Source: Terrabacter sp. Ter38
Lineage (GTDB): Bacteria; Actinomycetota; Actinomycetes; Actinomycetales; Dermatophilaceae
Reading direction: 5' to 3'
Length of the DNA: 64,000 bases
Assembly: GCF_024519435.1 (NCBI RefSeq)
Contig: NZ_JALJRZ010000012.1
Location: 62,001-126,000 of the forward strand
Numbering within the stretch: position 1 is the first letter of the stretch; every line of letters begins with the position of its first letter. Below are positions 45,301 to 53,507 of the stretch, one piece after another. The notes under the pieces were generated by a model. It worked only from the letters and a program-made list of their open reading frames with translations, was not told the DNA's origin and searched no databases. The position numbers and the translations under genes are program-made.

Positions 45301-46617
45301 GTCGTCGTCCCGGACGTGGGGGAGGTGCGCGGCCCACTCCCAGTCGAGCGCGTGCTCATGCGTGTCGGCGAGGAGGTGGACCTGGACGGTGCGGGGCGTG
45401 TGCCAGGTCGCCACCTGGAGGAGCAGGCCGCCGACGAGCGAGAGCGTGTGGCCCCGGGGGCCTGCGACCCCGACGACACCCGAGGTCGCGATGTCCAGCA
45501 GGGCGGGCAGCCCGTTCACCTGCGGTACGCCGCCGGGTGCCGGACCGGACACCTCGGCCCGGCTCGGTTGGGTCGCGGTCCCGAGGCGAAGCACCAGGTG
45601 GTCGTCGTCCGAGGGCCGCCGCTCCCACAGCCGCGTCCCGCGCCGACGGGCGACGGCCTCGAGGTGTCCCAGGTCGGGATGGTCCTCGCGTCGTCGGGTC
45701 ACGTCGGCTGCGACGGCCTCGGCGAGGCGGCTGTGGGCCTCGGCGAGCAGCGCGGCGTGCTCACGGACCTGCCGGCGATACGACACCCGACCAGCGCGAC
45801 GGTCGCTCACCCACTGTCCGATGAGAAGGACCGGCGACATGAGGGCGAAGAGGAGGAGGGCGGGCGAGGAGAGCGCCACGGCGAGCACGGCCGACAGGGC
45901 GACCGGAGCCAGCGACGTCAAGAGGGGCGCACGGTGTCGGTCCGGGCGGGACGGGACCTCGGGAAAGGGCACCGACGGCGGGACGCTCGCGTCGCGGAAG
46001 CGCGGCTGGCGGTGGATCCGGACCTCGCCGTCCATGACATCGTGGTGACCGGCGCGGACGTCGACGCCGCCCAGGACGAGCGTCGTCGACCCGACGGTCA
46101 GCAGCTGACCGGGCTCGAGGCGCGCCCCGTCGCACGGGAGCGGTGTCCCTTCGATGCGTGAGCGGTTGGTCGGGTGGTGGTCGACGACGCTGACGTGGTC
46201 CGGCGTCACGGTCACGACCGCGTGAGCGCGCGAGACGCCCGGGTCGTCGAGGCGTACGTCCGCGGACGCGGCACGCCCGACCACGTGCTGGCCCCGACCG
46301 AGGGACACGACCCGCCCCGCGCCGACGCCACCGGCGAACCGCAGCTCCACGGCGCCGCGACCCGTCGCGATCCCTACGGGATCATCAGGCCGGGTGACGG
46401 TCAGCAGCGCCCCGCGCAGGAGGGGCGGAGCACCGACGAGGGCGTCGTCGGTGACGAGCCGGCCGCCGGAGCGGAAGCCGCAGCCCGGGACGCCGGCGAC
46501 CTCGGTGAGCTCGGAACGGATCTCGCCGAAGCGTGTGCCCGACGGGCCCTCGATCGTCACGTGTCGCGAACGCGGTCCGAGCACACGGGTGTCGATGACG
46601 GTCATGGTCAGGCGCAC
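42328..46617 (-). CDS. FHA and FtsK/SpoIIIE-domain secretion ATPase, EssC-like
   Basis: The 1429-residue protein has an N-terminal region with an FHA domain (about 110-190; GRAASADVRLDDPGVSRAHA), two adjacent membrane helices (about 250-295) and three ATPase domains. D1 (near 646) has intact Walker A GTTGSGKS and VIVVDEF; D2 (near 976) and D3 (near 1239) read GPRSGRS and PNRSGRS, so the Lys is Arg in both. This order (FHA, TM, three ATPases) is that of type VIIb EssC motors. No WXG100 or other type VII part is in the window. GTG 46617 has AAGGAGGA close upstream. It is divergent from tadA. Confidence 0.85.
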   Translation of the reverse strand: MRLTMTVIDTRVLGPRSRHVTIEGPSGTRFGEIRSELTEVAGVPGCGFRSGGRLVTDDALVGAPPLLRGALLTVTRPDDPVGIATGRGAVELRFAGGVGAGRVVSLGRGQHVVGRAASADVRLDDPGVSRAHAVVTVTPDHVSVVDHHPTNRSRIEGTPLPCDGARLEPGQLLTVGSTTLVLGGVDVRAGHHDVMDGEVRIHRQPRFRDASVPPSVPFPEVPSRPDRHRAPLLTSLAPVALSAVLAVALSSPALLLFALMSPVLLIGQWVSDRRAGRVSYRRQVREHAALLAEAHSRLAEAVAADVTRRREDHPDLGHLEAVARRRGTRLWERRPSDDDHLVLRLGTATQPSRAEVSGPAPGGVPQVNGLPALLDIATSGVVGVAGPRGHTLSLVGGLLLQVATWHTPRTVQVHLLADTHEHALDWEWAAHLPHVRDDDGSPARVAGRAADVARQVSLLRELVDSRRAANDGRWTEAPCPAPDVVVLLDGASGLRARPGVADLLRDGPMAGVVLICVDVDPTALPAETRATVELDGLAPSATVRADGHTLTGVVPDLPSVGWLEGVSRVLAPYVDATPDSGSAALPRHVSFVELHRETGVDPTTGDGLARSWARSTGRPVALLGRSTDGALVVDLAADGPHVLVGGTTGSGKSELLQTLVTGLAVSNRPDALGLLLVDYKGGSAFGDCARLPHTVGLVTDLDAHLTARALTSLDAEMKRRERLLARASARDLDQYRRSAGVCRELPQLSRLVIVVDEFKALADEFPDFIAGLVRVAALGRSLGLHLVLATQRPAGIVSADMRANIALRIALRVRDRADSEDVVDAADAASLDPRAPGRACLRSGDRSLTTVQTAYLGGPLAEGPETTDRTRVVLRDLMSPVAPPEDVSDEGPHPSELLAVVDAARDAARRAGIPSQPSPWLPPLPTELTPADVMAATARSSGSMPALDVPMGLVDVPDEQRRDTLWWHADDRGHLGIAGGPRSGRSTALVTLALGLAASTSPDDLHLHVLQGVAGPCAALASLPHVGTVADGADPTRTRRVVARLLQQVDRDESGAPRTVVLVDGWESLEEALSSLDHGAAVDELHRLLRDGPRARVRFAVTGGRAILSGRLPGLLDHRLALHLPDPLDLTLAGVPPELATTTRTPGRAIDLRTGHEVQLATTSAGDVVEAEARVVDVHRALSREGRRRLPWRIAALPEQTRLEDLPSVRDGLWVGVGGDEAAPLALPLGPGHRRVVVAGPNRSGRSTTLVTIGEQLLRLGRRVLVVSPRPSVLSRWAADGECPTVTPHDATELIGVRRDDPDLCLLVDDVELVDGSRAEAALVEAARLVDGTEGMVVVAAELARANGAFRGLLPEVSRDGIGILLGATSPGDGDVLGVRLENESTHRAGRGHLVIHGRSTPVQVALLDRPDRRRSDSPPTTAPALPLS

Positions 46618-46869
46618 CGGATCCTCCTTCTCGCGTCCCCCATGAGACAGCCCGCGAGCGGGCCGCACGCCCTCCCGTGCACAGGTGTGGACGACGGCGG
46701 CGGCCGGATCCCGGTGCCCGCTACGGTGCCGGGCCATCGCGCCACCTCACGGCGACCCTGTGGAGGAAGATCACGCGTTTGGACGCATTTGACTTAGCTT
46801 GGACGCGCCAGATCCGCGGAGTCCGGGCAGGATGTCGGGCGTAGCAACTCACAGGGTTCAGGGGAACGC

Positions 46870-48108
46870 ATGTCCACACAGGAAGCGGTGCGCCACGTCG
46901 AGGGCGAGGTCCGTGAGCTGATCCGTCGCTCGGGTCTCGATCCCGCCCGTGACTCCAAGGCCGTACGCCGTCTCGTCCAGGACGCCGTGCAGGACTACGA
47001 CGAGCGTTCCCTCCACGGGGGGATGCCGACGCTCGGAGACCAGCGACACGCCGTTCACTCGATCCTCGCCGTCGTCGCCGGCTACGGTCCGCTCCAGCAG
47101 TACTTCGACGACGACGCCGTCGAGGAGATCTGGATCAACGAGCCCTCGCGCGTCTTCGTGGCCCGTGGCGGCATCGCCGAGCTGACCCCCACGATCCTCA
47201 CGGCCGACGACGTGCGCGATCTCGTCGAGCGGATGCTCAAGAGCAGCGGCCGGCGCGTCGACCTCAGCAGCCCCTTCGTCGACGCGACGCTCGCCGACGG
47301 GTCCCGGCTCCATGTCGTCATCCCCGACATCAGCAGGGCCCATTGGCAGGTCAACATCCGCAAGTTCGTCGTCAAGGCCGACCACCTCGACGACCTCGTC
47401 CGTCTCGGCACGATGCCACGACAGGCGGCGACGTTCCTCGAGGCCGCCGTCGCGAGCGGCCTCAACGTCCTCGTGGCCGGCGGTACCCAGGCGGGCAAGA
47501 CGACGCTCCTCAACTGCCTCGCCGCCGCCATCCCGCCGCGAGAGCGCATCGTGACCTGCGAGGAGGTCTTCGAGCTGAAGATCCCACAGCGCGACGTGGC
47601 CGCCATGCAGTGCCGCCAGCCCAGCCTCGAGGGCACCGGCGAGGTCCCGCTGCGCCGCCTCGTCAAGGAGGCGCTGCGCATGCGTCCGTCGCGCATCATC
47701 GTCGGCGAGGTGCGACAGGAGGAGAGTCTCGACCTGCTCATCGCCCTGAACAGCGGGGTGCCTGGCATGTGCACCGTGCACGCCAACAGTGCCCGCGAGG
47801 CCGTCACGAAGATGTGCACGCTGCCCCTCCTCGCCGGCGAGAACGTCTCGAGCCGCTTCGTCGTGCCGACGGTGGCGGCGGCGGTCGACGTCGTCGTCCA
47901 CGTCGCCCTCGAGCGCGACGGTGTCCGACGGGTCCGCGAGATCGTCGCCGTCCCCGGACGGGCCGAGGGGGACGTCATCGAGATCGCCGACCTCTTCGTC
48001 ACGCGCGACGGCGCCCTGCGACGGGCCGACGGGTTCCCGCCCCACCGGGAGGCCTTCGAACGGGCTGGGTACGACGTGGCGGCCCTTCTGGGTCAGGCGG
48101 ACTCGTGA
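46870..48108 (+). CDS. tadA: Tad pilus assembly ATPase
   Basis: The 412-residue CpaF/TadA secretion ATPase has an N-terminal helical part, EEIWINEPSRVFV, Walker A GGTQAGKTTLLN at about 202-213, an Asp-type box, MRPSRIIVGEVR and TVHANS. It powers pilus assembly at the inner face of the membrane. The short basic C-terminus is usual. It heads a seven-gene operon; its stop overlaps the tadB start by four bases. AGGGGAA precedes the ATG. The 252-base divergent region upstream has a TTTGG...ATTTG element at 46778-46791. Confidence 0.93.
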   Translation: MSTQEAVRHVEGEVRELIRRSGLDPARDSKAVRRLVQDAVQDYDERSLHGGMPTLGDQRHAVHSILAVVAGYGPLQQYFDDDAVEEIWINEPSRVFVARGGIAELTPTILTADDVRDLVERMLKSSGRRVDLSSPFVDATLADGSRLHVVIPDISRAHWQVNIRKFVVKADHLDDLVRLGTMPRQAATFLEAAVASGLNVLVAGGTQAGKTTLLNCLAAAIPPRERIVTCEEVFELKIPQRDVAAMQCRQPSLEGTGEVPLRRLVKEALRMRPSRIIVGEVRQEESLDLLIALNSGVPGMCTVHANSAREAVTKMCTLPLLAGENVSSRFVVPTVAAAVDVVVHVALERDGVRRVREIVAVPGRAEGDVIEIADLFVTRDGALRRADGFPPHREAFERAGYDVAALLGQADS

Positions 48109-48977
48109 TCTCGCCTCTCGCGATCGGCCTGTTGCTCGGCGTCGGTCTCTTCTTCGTCTACTGGTCGTTCTGGCCGCAGGAGGAGCCGCCCCGCGAGAAG
48201 GGCGACAAGGGCGGCTTCATGGTCGAGCTGCGTGACCACCTCACCCAGGCCGGGTACTCGTCGGTCACACCAGGCAACGTCGTCGCCGGGTCGGTGGTGC
48301 TCTTCGTCCTGGCCTTCATCCTGGTCCTCGCCCTGACGCGCGTCGTCCCGATCGCGTTGTGCTTCAGCCTCATGGCAGGCGCGATCCCGCTCTCGCTCGT
48401 GCGGATGCGGGCACGCAAGCGCCGCAACAAGCTTCGCGACCTGTGGCCCGACGTCGTAGACAACATCACGTCGGGCGTGCGGGCAGGCCTGGCGCTGCCC
48501 GAGGCACTCTCGCAGCTCGCCGTCCGCGGTCCGGCCGAGCTGCGGCCCGCCTTCGCAGCGTTCGCGGAGGACTACCGGACGACAGGACGTTTCCACGACT
48601 GTCTCGACCGGCTCAAGGACCGCCTCAGCGACCCGGTCGGCGACCGCATCGTCGAGTCGCTCCGGATCGCCCGCGAGGTGGGTGGCAGCGACCTCGGGAA
48701 GCTGCTCCGCACGCTGTCATCGTTCCTGCGTGAGGACGCGCGCACGCGCTCCGAGCTCGAGACCCGCCAGAGCTGGACGGTCAACGCAGCCCGTCTCGCG
48801 GCCGGCGCCCCGTGGGTCGTCCTCGGGCTGCTCGCCCTGAACGGCAGCTCGCTCGCGGCCTACTCGTCGCCCACGGGATGGGCCGTCCTCGCGGTCGGCG
48901 CCGCGCTGTGTGTCGTGGCCTACCGAGTCATGGTGTGGATCGGGCGACTCCCCGAGGAAGAGCGGGTTCTCCGGTGA
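48105..48977 (+). CDS. tadB: Tad pilus platform protein TadB
   Basis: The 290-residue GspF-domain protein has an N-terminal membrane helix, two central helices around VAGSVVLFVLAFILVLAL, a cytoplasmic T2SSF domain (LWPDVVDNITSGVRAGLALPEAL) and two C-terminal helices. With TadC it forms the membrane platform. GTG 48105 overlaps the tadA stop, and its own stop overlaps tadC (GTGA both times), so the three are tightly coupled. Confidence 0.92.
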   Translation: MISPLAIGLLLGVGLFFVYWSFWPQEEPPREKGDKGGFMVELRDHLTQAGYSSVTPGNVVAGSVVLFVLAFILVLALTRVVPIALCFSLMAGAIPLSLVRMRARKRRNKLRDLWPDVVDNITSGVRAGLALPEALSQLAVRGPAELRPAFAAFAEDYRTTGRFHDCLDRLKDRLSDPVGDRIVESLRIAREVGGSDLGKLLRTLSSFLREDARTRSELETRQSWTVNAARLAAGAPWVVLGLLALNGSSLAAYSSPTGWAVLAVGAALCVVAYRVMVWIGRLPEEERVLR

Positions 48978-49951
48978 ACGGGCTGGCGGGTCGACTCGGC
49001 CAGCTCGTCCCCGACGGGTGGTCGTGGGTGGGCGCGAGCGCGGGGGTCCTTCTCGTCGCGGGCGTCGCTCTCGTCGTCGCAGGCCTGCCCGCGAGCCGCC
49101 GCCCGACCCTCGACGACCGCCTGGAGCCCTACCTGCGCGACACGCCCCGCCCGTCGACGTTGCTCTCCCGGCCGGCCCCGCCACGTGGGCCGTTCGGCTT
49201 CGGTGAGCTGCTCGCGCCCTACGTGGCCAGGCTGGGATCCGGCGTGGGTTCGCTCGTCGGTGGCGCCCCGTCCGTGGCGCGTCGACAGCTCCGTGCGGGG
49301 CAGCCGGCGGACGTCGAGCGGTTTCGCGCCGAGCAGGTCATGGCCGGGGCAGCCGGGGGACTTGGTGGTCTCGCCTTCACGGCCGTCGTCGCCGTCGCGC
49401 AGCGGCGTTTCCCCGTGCCGGTCCTCGTGTCGATGGTGATCGTCGGGGTGCTCGGTGGGATCGCCGGTCGCGACTACCTCCTCAGCCGTGCCGCGAGCCG
49501 GCGCGAGGCTCGGATGCTCACCGAGTTCCCCACCGTGGCAGAGCTGCTCGCCCTGGCCGTCAGCGCAGGGGAAGGAGCTGTCGGCGCCCTCGAACGCGTG
49601 TGCCGCCTGTCCCGCGGAGAGCTCTCCGACGAGCTGCGCCGGTGCCTGGCGGATGCTCGGGCGGGAGCCAACCTGCCTACGGCGCTCCAAGGTCTCGCCG
49701 ACCGCACCGGGCTGATGAGCCTGACCCGTTTCGTCGACGGCATCGTCGTCGCGGTCGAGCGTGGCACACCGCTGGCCGACGTGCTCCGGGCCCAGGCACA
49801 GGACGTCCGCGAGGACGGGCGACGCACCCTCATGGAGGACGGCGGGAAGAAGGAGATCTACATGATGGTCCCCATCGTCTTCCTCATCCTTCCGGTGACG
49901 GTGCTCTTCGCGCTCTACCCCGGCCTCAGCTTCCTCCACCTCAAGCTCTGA
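48974..49951 (+). CDS. tadC: Tad pilus platform protein TadC
   Basis: The 325-residue protein has four to five membrane helices and a GspF-type domain (EFPTVAELLALAVSAGEGAVGALERV, seen from about residue 180), ending in a hydrophobic hairpin. The segment KKEIYMMVPIVFLILP near 300 is characteristic of TadC. It follows tadB with a four-base overlap and is 65 bases from the pilin gene. Confidence 0.9.
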   Translation: MNGLAGRLGQLVPDGWSWVGASAGVLLVAGVALVVAGLPASRRPTLDDRLEPYLRDTPRPSTLLSRPAPPRGPFGFGELLAPYVARLGSGVGSLVGGAPSVARRQLRAGQPADVERFRAEQVMAGAAGGLGGLAFTAVVAVAQRRFPVPVLVSMVIVGVLGGIAGRDYLLSRAASRREARMLTEFPTVAELLALAVSAGEGAVGALERVCRLSRGELSDELRRCLADARAGANLPTALQGLADRTGLMSLTRFVDGIVVAVERGTPLADVLRAQAQDVREDGRRTLMEDGGKKEIYMMVPIVFLILPVTVLFALYPGLSFLHLKL

Positions 49952-50016
49952 CATCCGGCTCACCGGGCGTCCTTTTGACCGCAACTTCACCGCAATCCAA
50001 CACAGGGAGAAAGAGA

Positions 50017-50232
50017 ATGAACCGCATCATCACGGCACACGCCCGAGCCCGAGCGGCAGTCATGACCGCCGTGTCGCGTCGGATCACCGGCTCACGTGAC
50101 CGCGGCGACGTCCCGGGCTGGGTCCTCATCACGATCATGACCGCAGGCCTCGTCACCGCCCTGTGGGCCCTCGCCGGTCCCCAGCTCGGGCAGCTCTTCA
50201 GCGACGCCATCTCGGAGGTCAAGGGCCCGTGA
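50017..50232 (+). CDS. Short Flp-like pilin of the Tad locus
   Basis: The 71-residue protein has a basic leader (to about 31), then RGDVPGWVLITIMTAGLV leading into one hydrophobic helix, and a short tail. Size, position after tadC and a leader-plus-helix plan mark it as the pilus subunit. A Glu at position +5 after the leader Gly, usual in Flp pilins, is not seen (GDVPGW). GGAGAAAGAGA precedes ATG 50017. The stop overlaps the next gene by four bases. Confidence 0.75.
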   Translation: MNRIITAHARARAAVMTAVSRRITGSRDRGDVPGWVLITIMTAGLVTALWALAGPQLGQLFSDAISEVKGP

Positions 50233-50702
50233 GACCCGGCCCTCGGGCCCGGGCGAGCCCTGCGTCGCTCCTGACCCGTCTGGAGCATCGCGCGACCACG
50301 GCGGCTGAGTGCGAGCGTGGTTCTGCCATAGCGGAGTTCGTCATGGTGGCTGCCCTCCTGCTGGTCGTGGCCATGGGGGTCTTCCAGCTCGGCCTGGCGC
50401 TCTATGTGCGCAACACCCTGATCTCGGCCGCGTCCGAGGGCGCCCGCTACGGCGCTCGTGCCGATGCGCAGCCCAGCGACGGCGTCGTACGCACCCGGGC
50501 ACTCATCACGTCGGCGTTGAGCTCGACGTTCGCCCAGGACGTGAGCGGCACCCGTTCCGTCACCGCCTCGGGGGTGCGTGTCGTGGAGGTTCGTGTGACG
50601 GCGGCACTGCCGGTCATCGGTCCGATCGGTCCCGCGGGCGCGCTCACGGTGTCCGGTCGCGCCTTCAGCGAGGAGCAGGTCGTGGCCGGAGCGAGCCGAT
50701 GA
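50229..50702 (+). CDS. TadE-like pseudopilin
   Basis: The 157-residue protein has a leader ending RGSAIAEF, a classical prepilin cleavage motif with Glu+5, then the TadE helix VMVAALLLVVAMGVFQLGLA and SAASEGARYGAR. It would be a minor pilin. GTG 50229 overlaps the pilin stop; its stop overlaps the next gene (ATGA). Confidence 0.88.
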   Translation: MRPGPRARASPASLLTRLEHRATTAAECERGSAIAEFVMVAALLLVVAMGVFQLGLALYVRNTLISAASEGARYGARADAQPSDGVVRTRALITSALSSTFAQDVSGTRSVTASGVRVVEVRVTAALPVIGPIGPAGALTVSGRAFSEEQVVAGASR

Positions 50703-51175
50703 TCCGGCCGCAGGACGTGGTCGCGCGGGCCGCCGGCCGGGGTGAGGGTCGCACCGAGGGGGAGACGGGCCGCGCCATCCTCGAGTTCATCTTCCTCGGC
50801 ATCCTGCTCCTGCTCCCGCTCACCTACCTCGTGCTCACGGCTGCCCGCCTCCAGGCCGCCTCGTTCTCGGCGTCCCTGGCCGGGCGGGAGGCCGGTCGCG
50901 CCTTCGTCACGGCTCCGTCCGACGACGACGGCTACGCCCGTGCCCGAGCGGCGGCTCAGCTGGCGTTCACCGACTTCTCCTTCGACCACGGCGCAAGGGT
51001 TGCCGTGGCCTGCGATGGCTCGCCCTGCCTGCGCCCCGAGGGAACGGTGACCTCCACGGCGACGATCGAGGTCCGGCTCCCGCTCGTGCCCGACGTCATC
51101 GCGGCCCACGTGCCGGCCTCCGTCACCATCTCGTCGACGCACGTCGCCTCCGTCGACCGGTTCGTGGCGCGATGA
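50699..51175 (+). CDS. TadE/TadF-like pseudopilin
   Basis: The 158-residue protein has TGRAILEFIFLGILLLLPL after a 24-residue leader (Gly then Glu+5), one membrane helix and a Cys pair (ACDGSPC) in the outer domain. It is the second minor pilin, overlapped by four bases on both sides. Confidence 0.85.
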   Translation: MIRPQDVVARAAGRGEGRTEGETGRAILEFIFLGILLLLPLTYLVLTAARLQAASFSASLAGREAGRAFVTAPSDDDGYARARAAAQLAFTDFSFDHGARVAVACDGSPCLRPEGTVTSTATIEVRLPLVPDVIAAHVPASVTISSTHVASVDRFVAR

Positions 51176-51681
51176 CGAGCACGTATGCCGTCCGCTTCCG
51201 GTCCATCGCCCGCCGGCTCCGTGTCCGGCTGGCCTCCCGCGGAGCCCGCGACGAGGGCCAGATCGGCGTCCTCGCTCTCGGCCTGTTCGTGCTCGCGGCC
51301 CTGCTGGTCCTCGGCGCCGTCGACGTCACCGCGGCGCAGCTGGCGCGGATGCGCCTGCTCGACGCCGCAGACTCGGCGGCCCTCGACGCCGCCGACGCGC
51401 TGGACGAGCGCGCCGCCTACGAGGGTGGCCTCCTCGACCAGCTCGCCGTCACCGACGAGTCCGTGGCCAGCGCCGCCACCGCGCACCTGGCGCGCACGCC
51501 GCTGCCGTCCGGTATCACGTCGTGGTCCGTCCTCCCCGACACCGGAACGAGCGATGGCGCCACGGCCGTCGTCACGATCCAGGGGACGGCGACGCTACCG
51601 ATGAGCGGCTGGGTCCTCGAGTCTCTCGGGGGCAGCGTCACCATCACCGTGACATCCCGGGCCCGTGCGCCGCTCGGGTGA
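51172..51681 (+). CDS. TadG/Rce-like Flp pilus-assembly protein
   Basis: The 169-residue protein has EGQIGVLALGLFVLAALLV as its only membrane helix, then AQLARMRLLDAADSAALDAADAL, the segment shared by TadG and helicase/secretion-neighbourhood Tad proteins. It is the last gene of the operon. No prepilin peptidase or CpaB/TadZ is found in the window. Confidence 0.85.
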   Translation: MTSTYAVRFRSIARRLRVRLASRGARDEGQIGVLALGLFVLAALLVLGAVDVTAAQLARMRLLDAADSAALDAADALDERAAYEGGLLDQLAVTDESVASAATAHLARTPLPSGITSWSVLPDTGTSDGATAVVTIQGTATLPMSGWVLESLGGSVTITVTSRARAPLG

Positions 51682-51797
51682 CTCGGGGCGGCGGCGCGGC
51701 GGACGAACCACGTGTCGTGATCACCGTCCGTCGAGTGACGTGAGGGACATACTTGGCGCAACCGCCTGATCCGCGTCGCCGATCGACAGGAGCCCCC

Positions 51798-53306
51798 GTG
51801 GCCGACCCCGATCCGTTCGAGCACCTTCCGGCTGACCTGCGGCGCGAGGCCCAGCAAGCCGCCGTCGACAAGGCCCGGGCCGAGGCGGTCAAGGCCGAGG
51901 CCGACGCCGCCAAGGCCCAGGCCGACGCCGACCAGGCACGGGCCACCGCCGACAAGACCAAGGCGGACAACGAGGCGGCCCAGCGCTCGGCGGCCGTCGC
52001 TGCCACCGACGCGACGAACCTCAAGACGGCGGCCGAGGCAGAGCGTGACGCGGCTGCGGCCCGGACGTCGACGGCCACGGCGCTCGTGCCCGATCTCGGC
52101 ACGGTCGAGAAGAGCACCCTGACCGTGACCGGCGACCCGGTGCGCGGGGTGGCCGTGAGCACCTTCGCCCTTCGGGCGACCGCGACCGAGGTCGCGCAGC
52201 AGGTCACGGACGTCCTCCCCGACGATCTCTCCACCACGCCGCTGCTCGTCACCACCGACCCCGAGCTGGCTGCCGGGGACGCCGTCTACTGGCAGGTGCT
52301 CTCCACTCTCGCCGAGCTCCGCGGTCAGGTCCGCACGGTCCTCGAGGCGGAGGTGTCGCTGCAGGAACCGGAGGCGCAGGAAGCGCCCGCCCCGGGGACG
52401 GCCCCGGGAGGGAACGAGCTCGGCCCGGACGGTGTCACCGCTCCGGGCCTCGACGTGACCGGCGTCGGCGCGGCAGTGGCGGCCGTCGCGAAGATGGTCC
52501 CCGGCGTGCTCAACCTCTTCGTGGCGGACCGCACCGTCGCCACCTCCGCCGTCACTCACGAGGACTCCACGTGTGCGGTCGCGGTGGTCGGCGCACTGGC
52601 CGCTGCCGGATGCACGGTGTCCCTCGACACCTTCCGGACCCTGGGGCGCAGTCCGCTGCAGAAGCGGCTCGGCCGCCTCGCGGTCCGGCGGGAGGAGCTC
52701 GCAGCCGCGCTGCTGCGACTCGCGTCGGCCAAGGCGGCGGCAGCCACCGCCGTGGCCACCGCCGACCGCGCGGTGGCGGCGGCCAGGTCCGACCTCGCCG
52801 AGCTCGTCGCCGACCCTCCCGTCCAGGACTCGGAGAAGGCCGTCCTCGAGGGCGCGGTCGAGACGGCGCGCCTCACCCTCGCTGCCCGTCAGGAGCACGT
52901 GGCAGCCGTGACGCTCGTGGCCGACAAGGGGACCCTCGTGCTCGCACAGGTCGACGCCTTCCTCGTCTCGGTCGCAGCCACGCCCGCCACCGGCCGGTCG
53001 GCGTGGGCGACGGCGCGCATGCTCGAGTGGCTCCACCTCGCGCCCGGGGTCGGCGGACGTTCGGACCACCAGCCGCCGGCCGTCACGCACGTGGTGCTCG
53101 TCCGCTCCGGCAAGGGCGACGTGACCATGACGACGTCCAACCGGGCGCTGTGGCTCGCCGACCGCTTCTCGACCGACGGTACGCAGTCGCTGTCCTACCT
53201 GTGCCTCGACGTGTCCACGAACACCGTCCTCGCGGCAGGGGTGGCGGCTCGCACCGGCGTGGTCGGGGGGAAGCTGGGCCGCACCCAGGACGTCCCCAAC
53301 CCCTGA
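51798..53306 (+). CDS. Alanine-rich coiled-coil protein of unknown function
   Basis: I do not recognise this 502-residue protein. Residues about 10-95 are an Ala/Lys/Glu/Asp coiled coil with KAEADAAKAQAD-type repeats; a mixed alpha/beta region follows, with an Ala/Gly-rich segment near 230-250, a second coiled coil (about 310-385) and a globular end with THVVLVRSGKGDVTMT. There is no signal peptide or membrane helix. GTG 51798 has AGGAG 5 bases upstream, and a CATACT box near 51745 may be its -10. It stands outside the Tad operon. Confidence 0.7.
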   Translation: MADPDPFEHLPADLRREAQQAAVDKARAEAVKAEADAAKAQADADQARATADKTKADNEAAQRSAAVAATDATNLKTAAEAERDAAAARTSTATALVPDLGTVEKSTLTVTGDPVRGVAVSTFALRATATEVAQQVTDVLPDDLSTTPLLVTTDPELAAGDAVYWQVLSTLAELRGQVRTVLEAEVSLQEPEAQEAPAPGTAPGGNELGPDGVTAPGLDVTGVGAAVAAVAKMVPGVLNLFVADRTVATSAVTHEDSTCAVAVVGALAAAGCTVSLDTFRTLGRSPLQKRLGRLAVRREELAAALLRLASAKAAAATAVATADRAVAAARSDLAELVADPPVQDSEKAVLEGAVETARLTLAARQEHVAAVTLVADKGTLVLAQVDAFLVSVAATPATGRSAWATARMLEWLHLAPGVGGRSDHQPPAVTHVVLVRSGKGDVTMTTSNRALWLADRFSTDGTQSLSYLCLDVSTNTVLAAGVAARTGVVGGKLGRTQDVPNP

Positions 53307-53321
53307 TTGCGAGCGAGGACG

Positions 53322-53334
53322 CAAATATCCCAAA
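53322..53334 (-). promoter_or_regulatory. Inverted copy of the TTTGGGATATTTG element
   Basis: CAAATATCCCAAA on the plus strand is the exact reverse complement of the element at 17920-17932. It lies 16 bases after the coiled-coil gene and 173 bases before the lamin-tail gene. Confidence 0.35.
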
Positions 53335-53507
53335 ACGCCCACGGGCCAGACGGATCCGCACTAGCGTCCGTCGACGACGCCCATACCGCCCAGCACGTCC
53401 AAGGCCTGGCGGGGTGGCGCGTCGAGACAGGGAGTGATGGCGCCGTCCGACGGGCGGCGCCATCCGCACGTGCCGCGACCACGCGTCGCGACGACAGACA
53501 GGACAGC

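Noticed and set aside
42328-51681. A type VII secretion locus
   Set aside because: Only the FtsK-like motor is present; there is no WXG100 protein, EccB/D/E or mycosin-like protease, and the neighbours belong to a Tad pilus.
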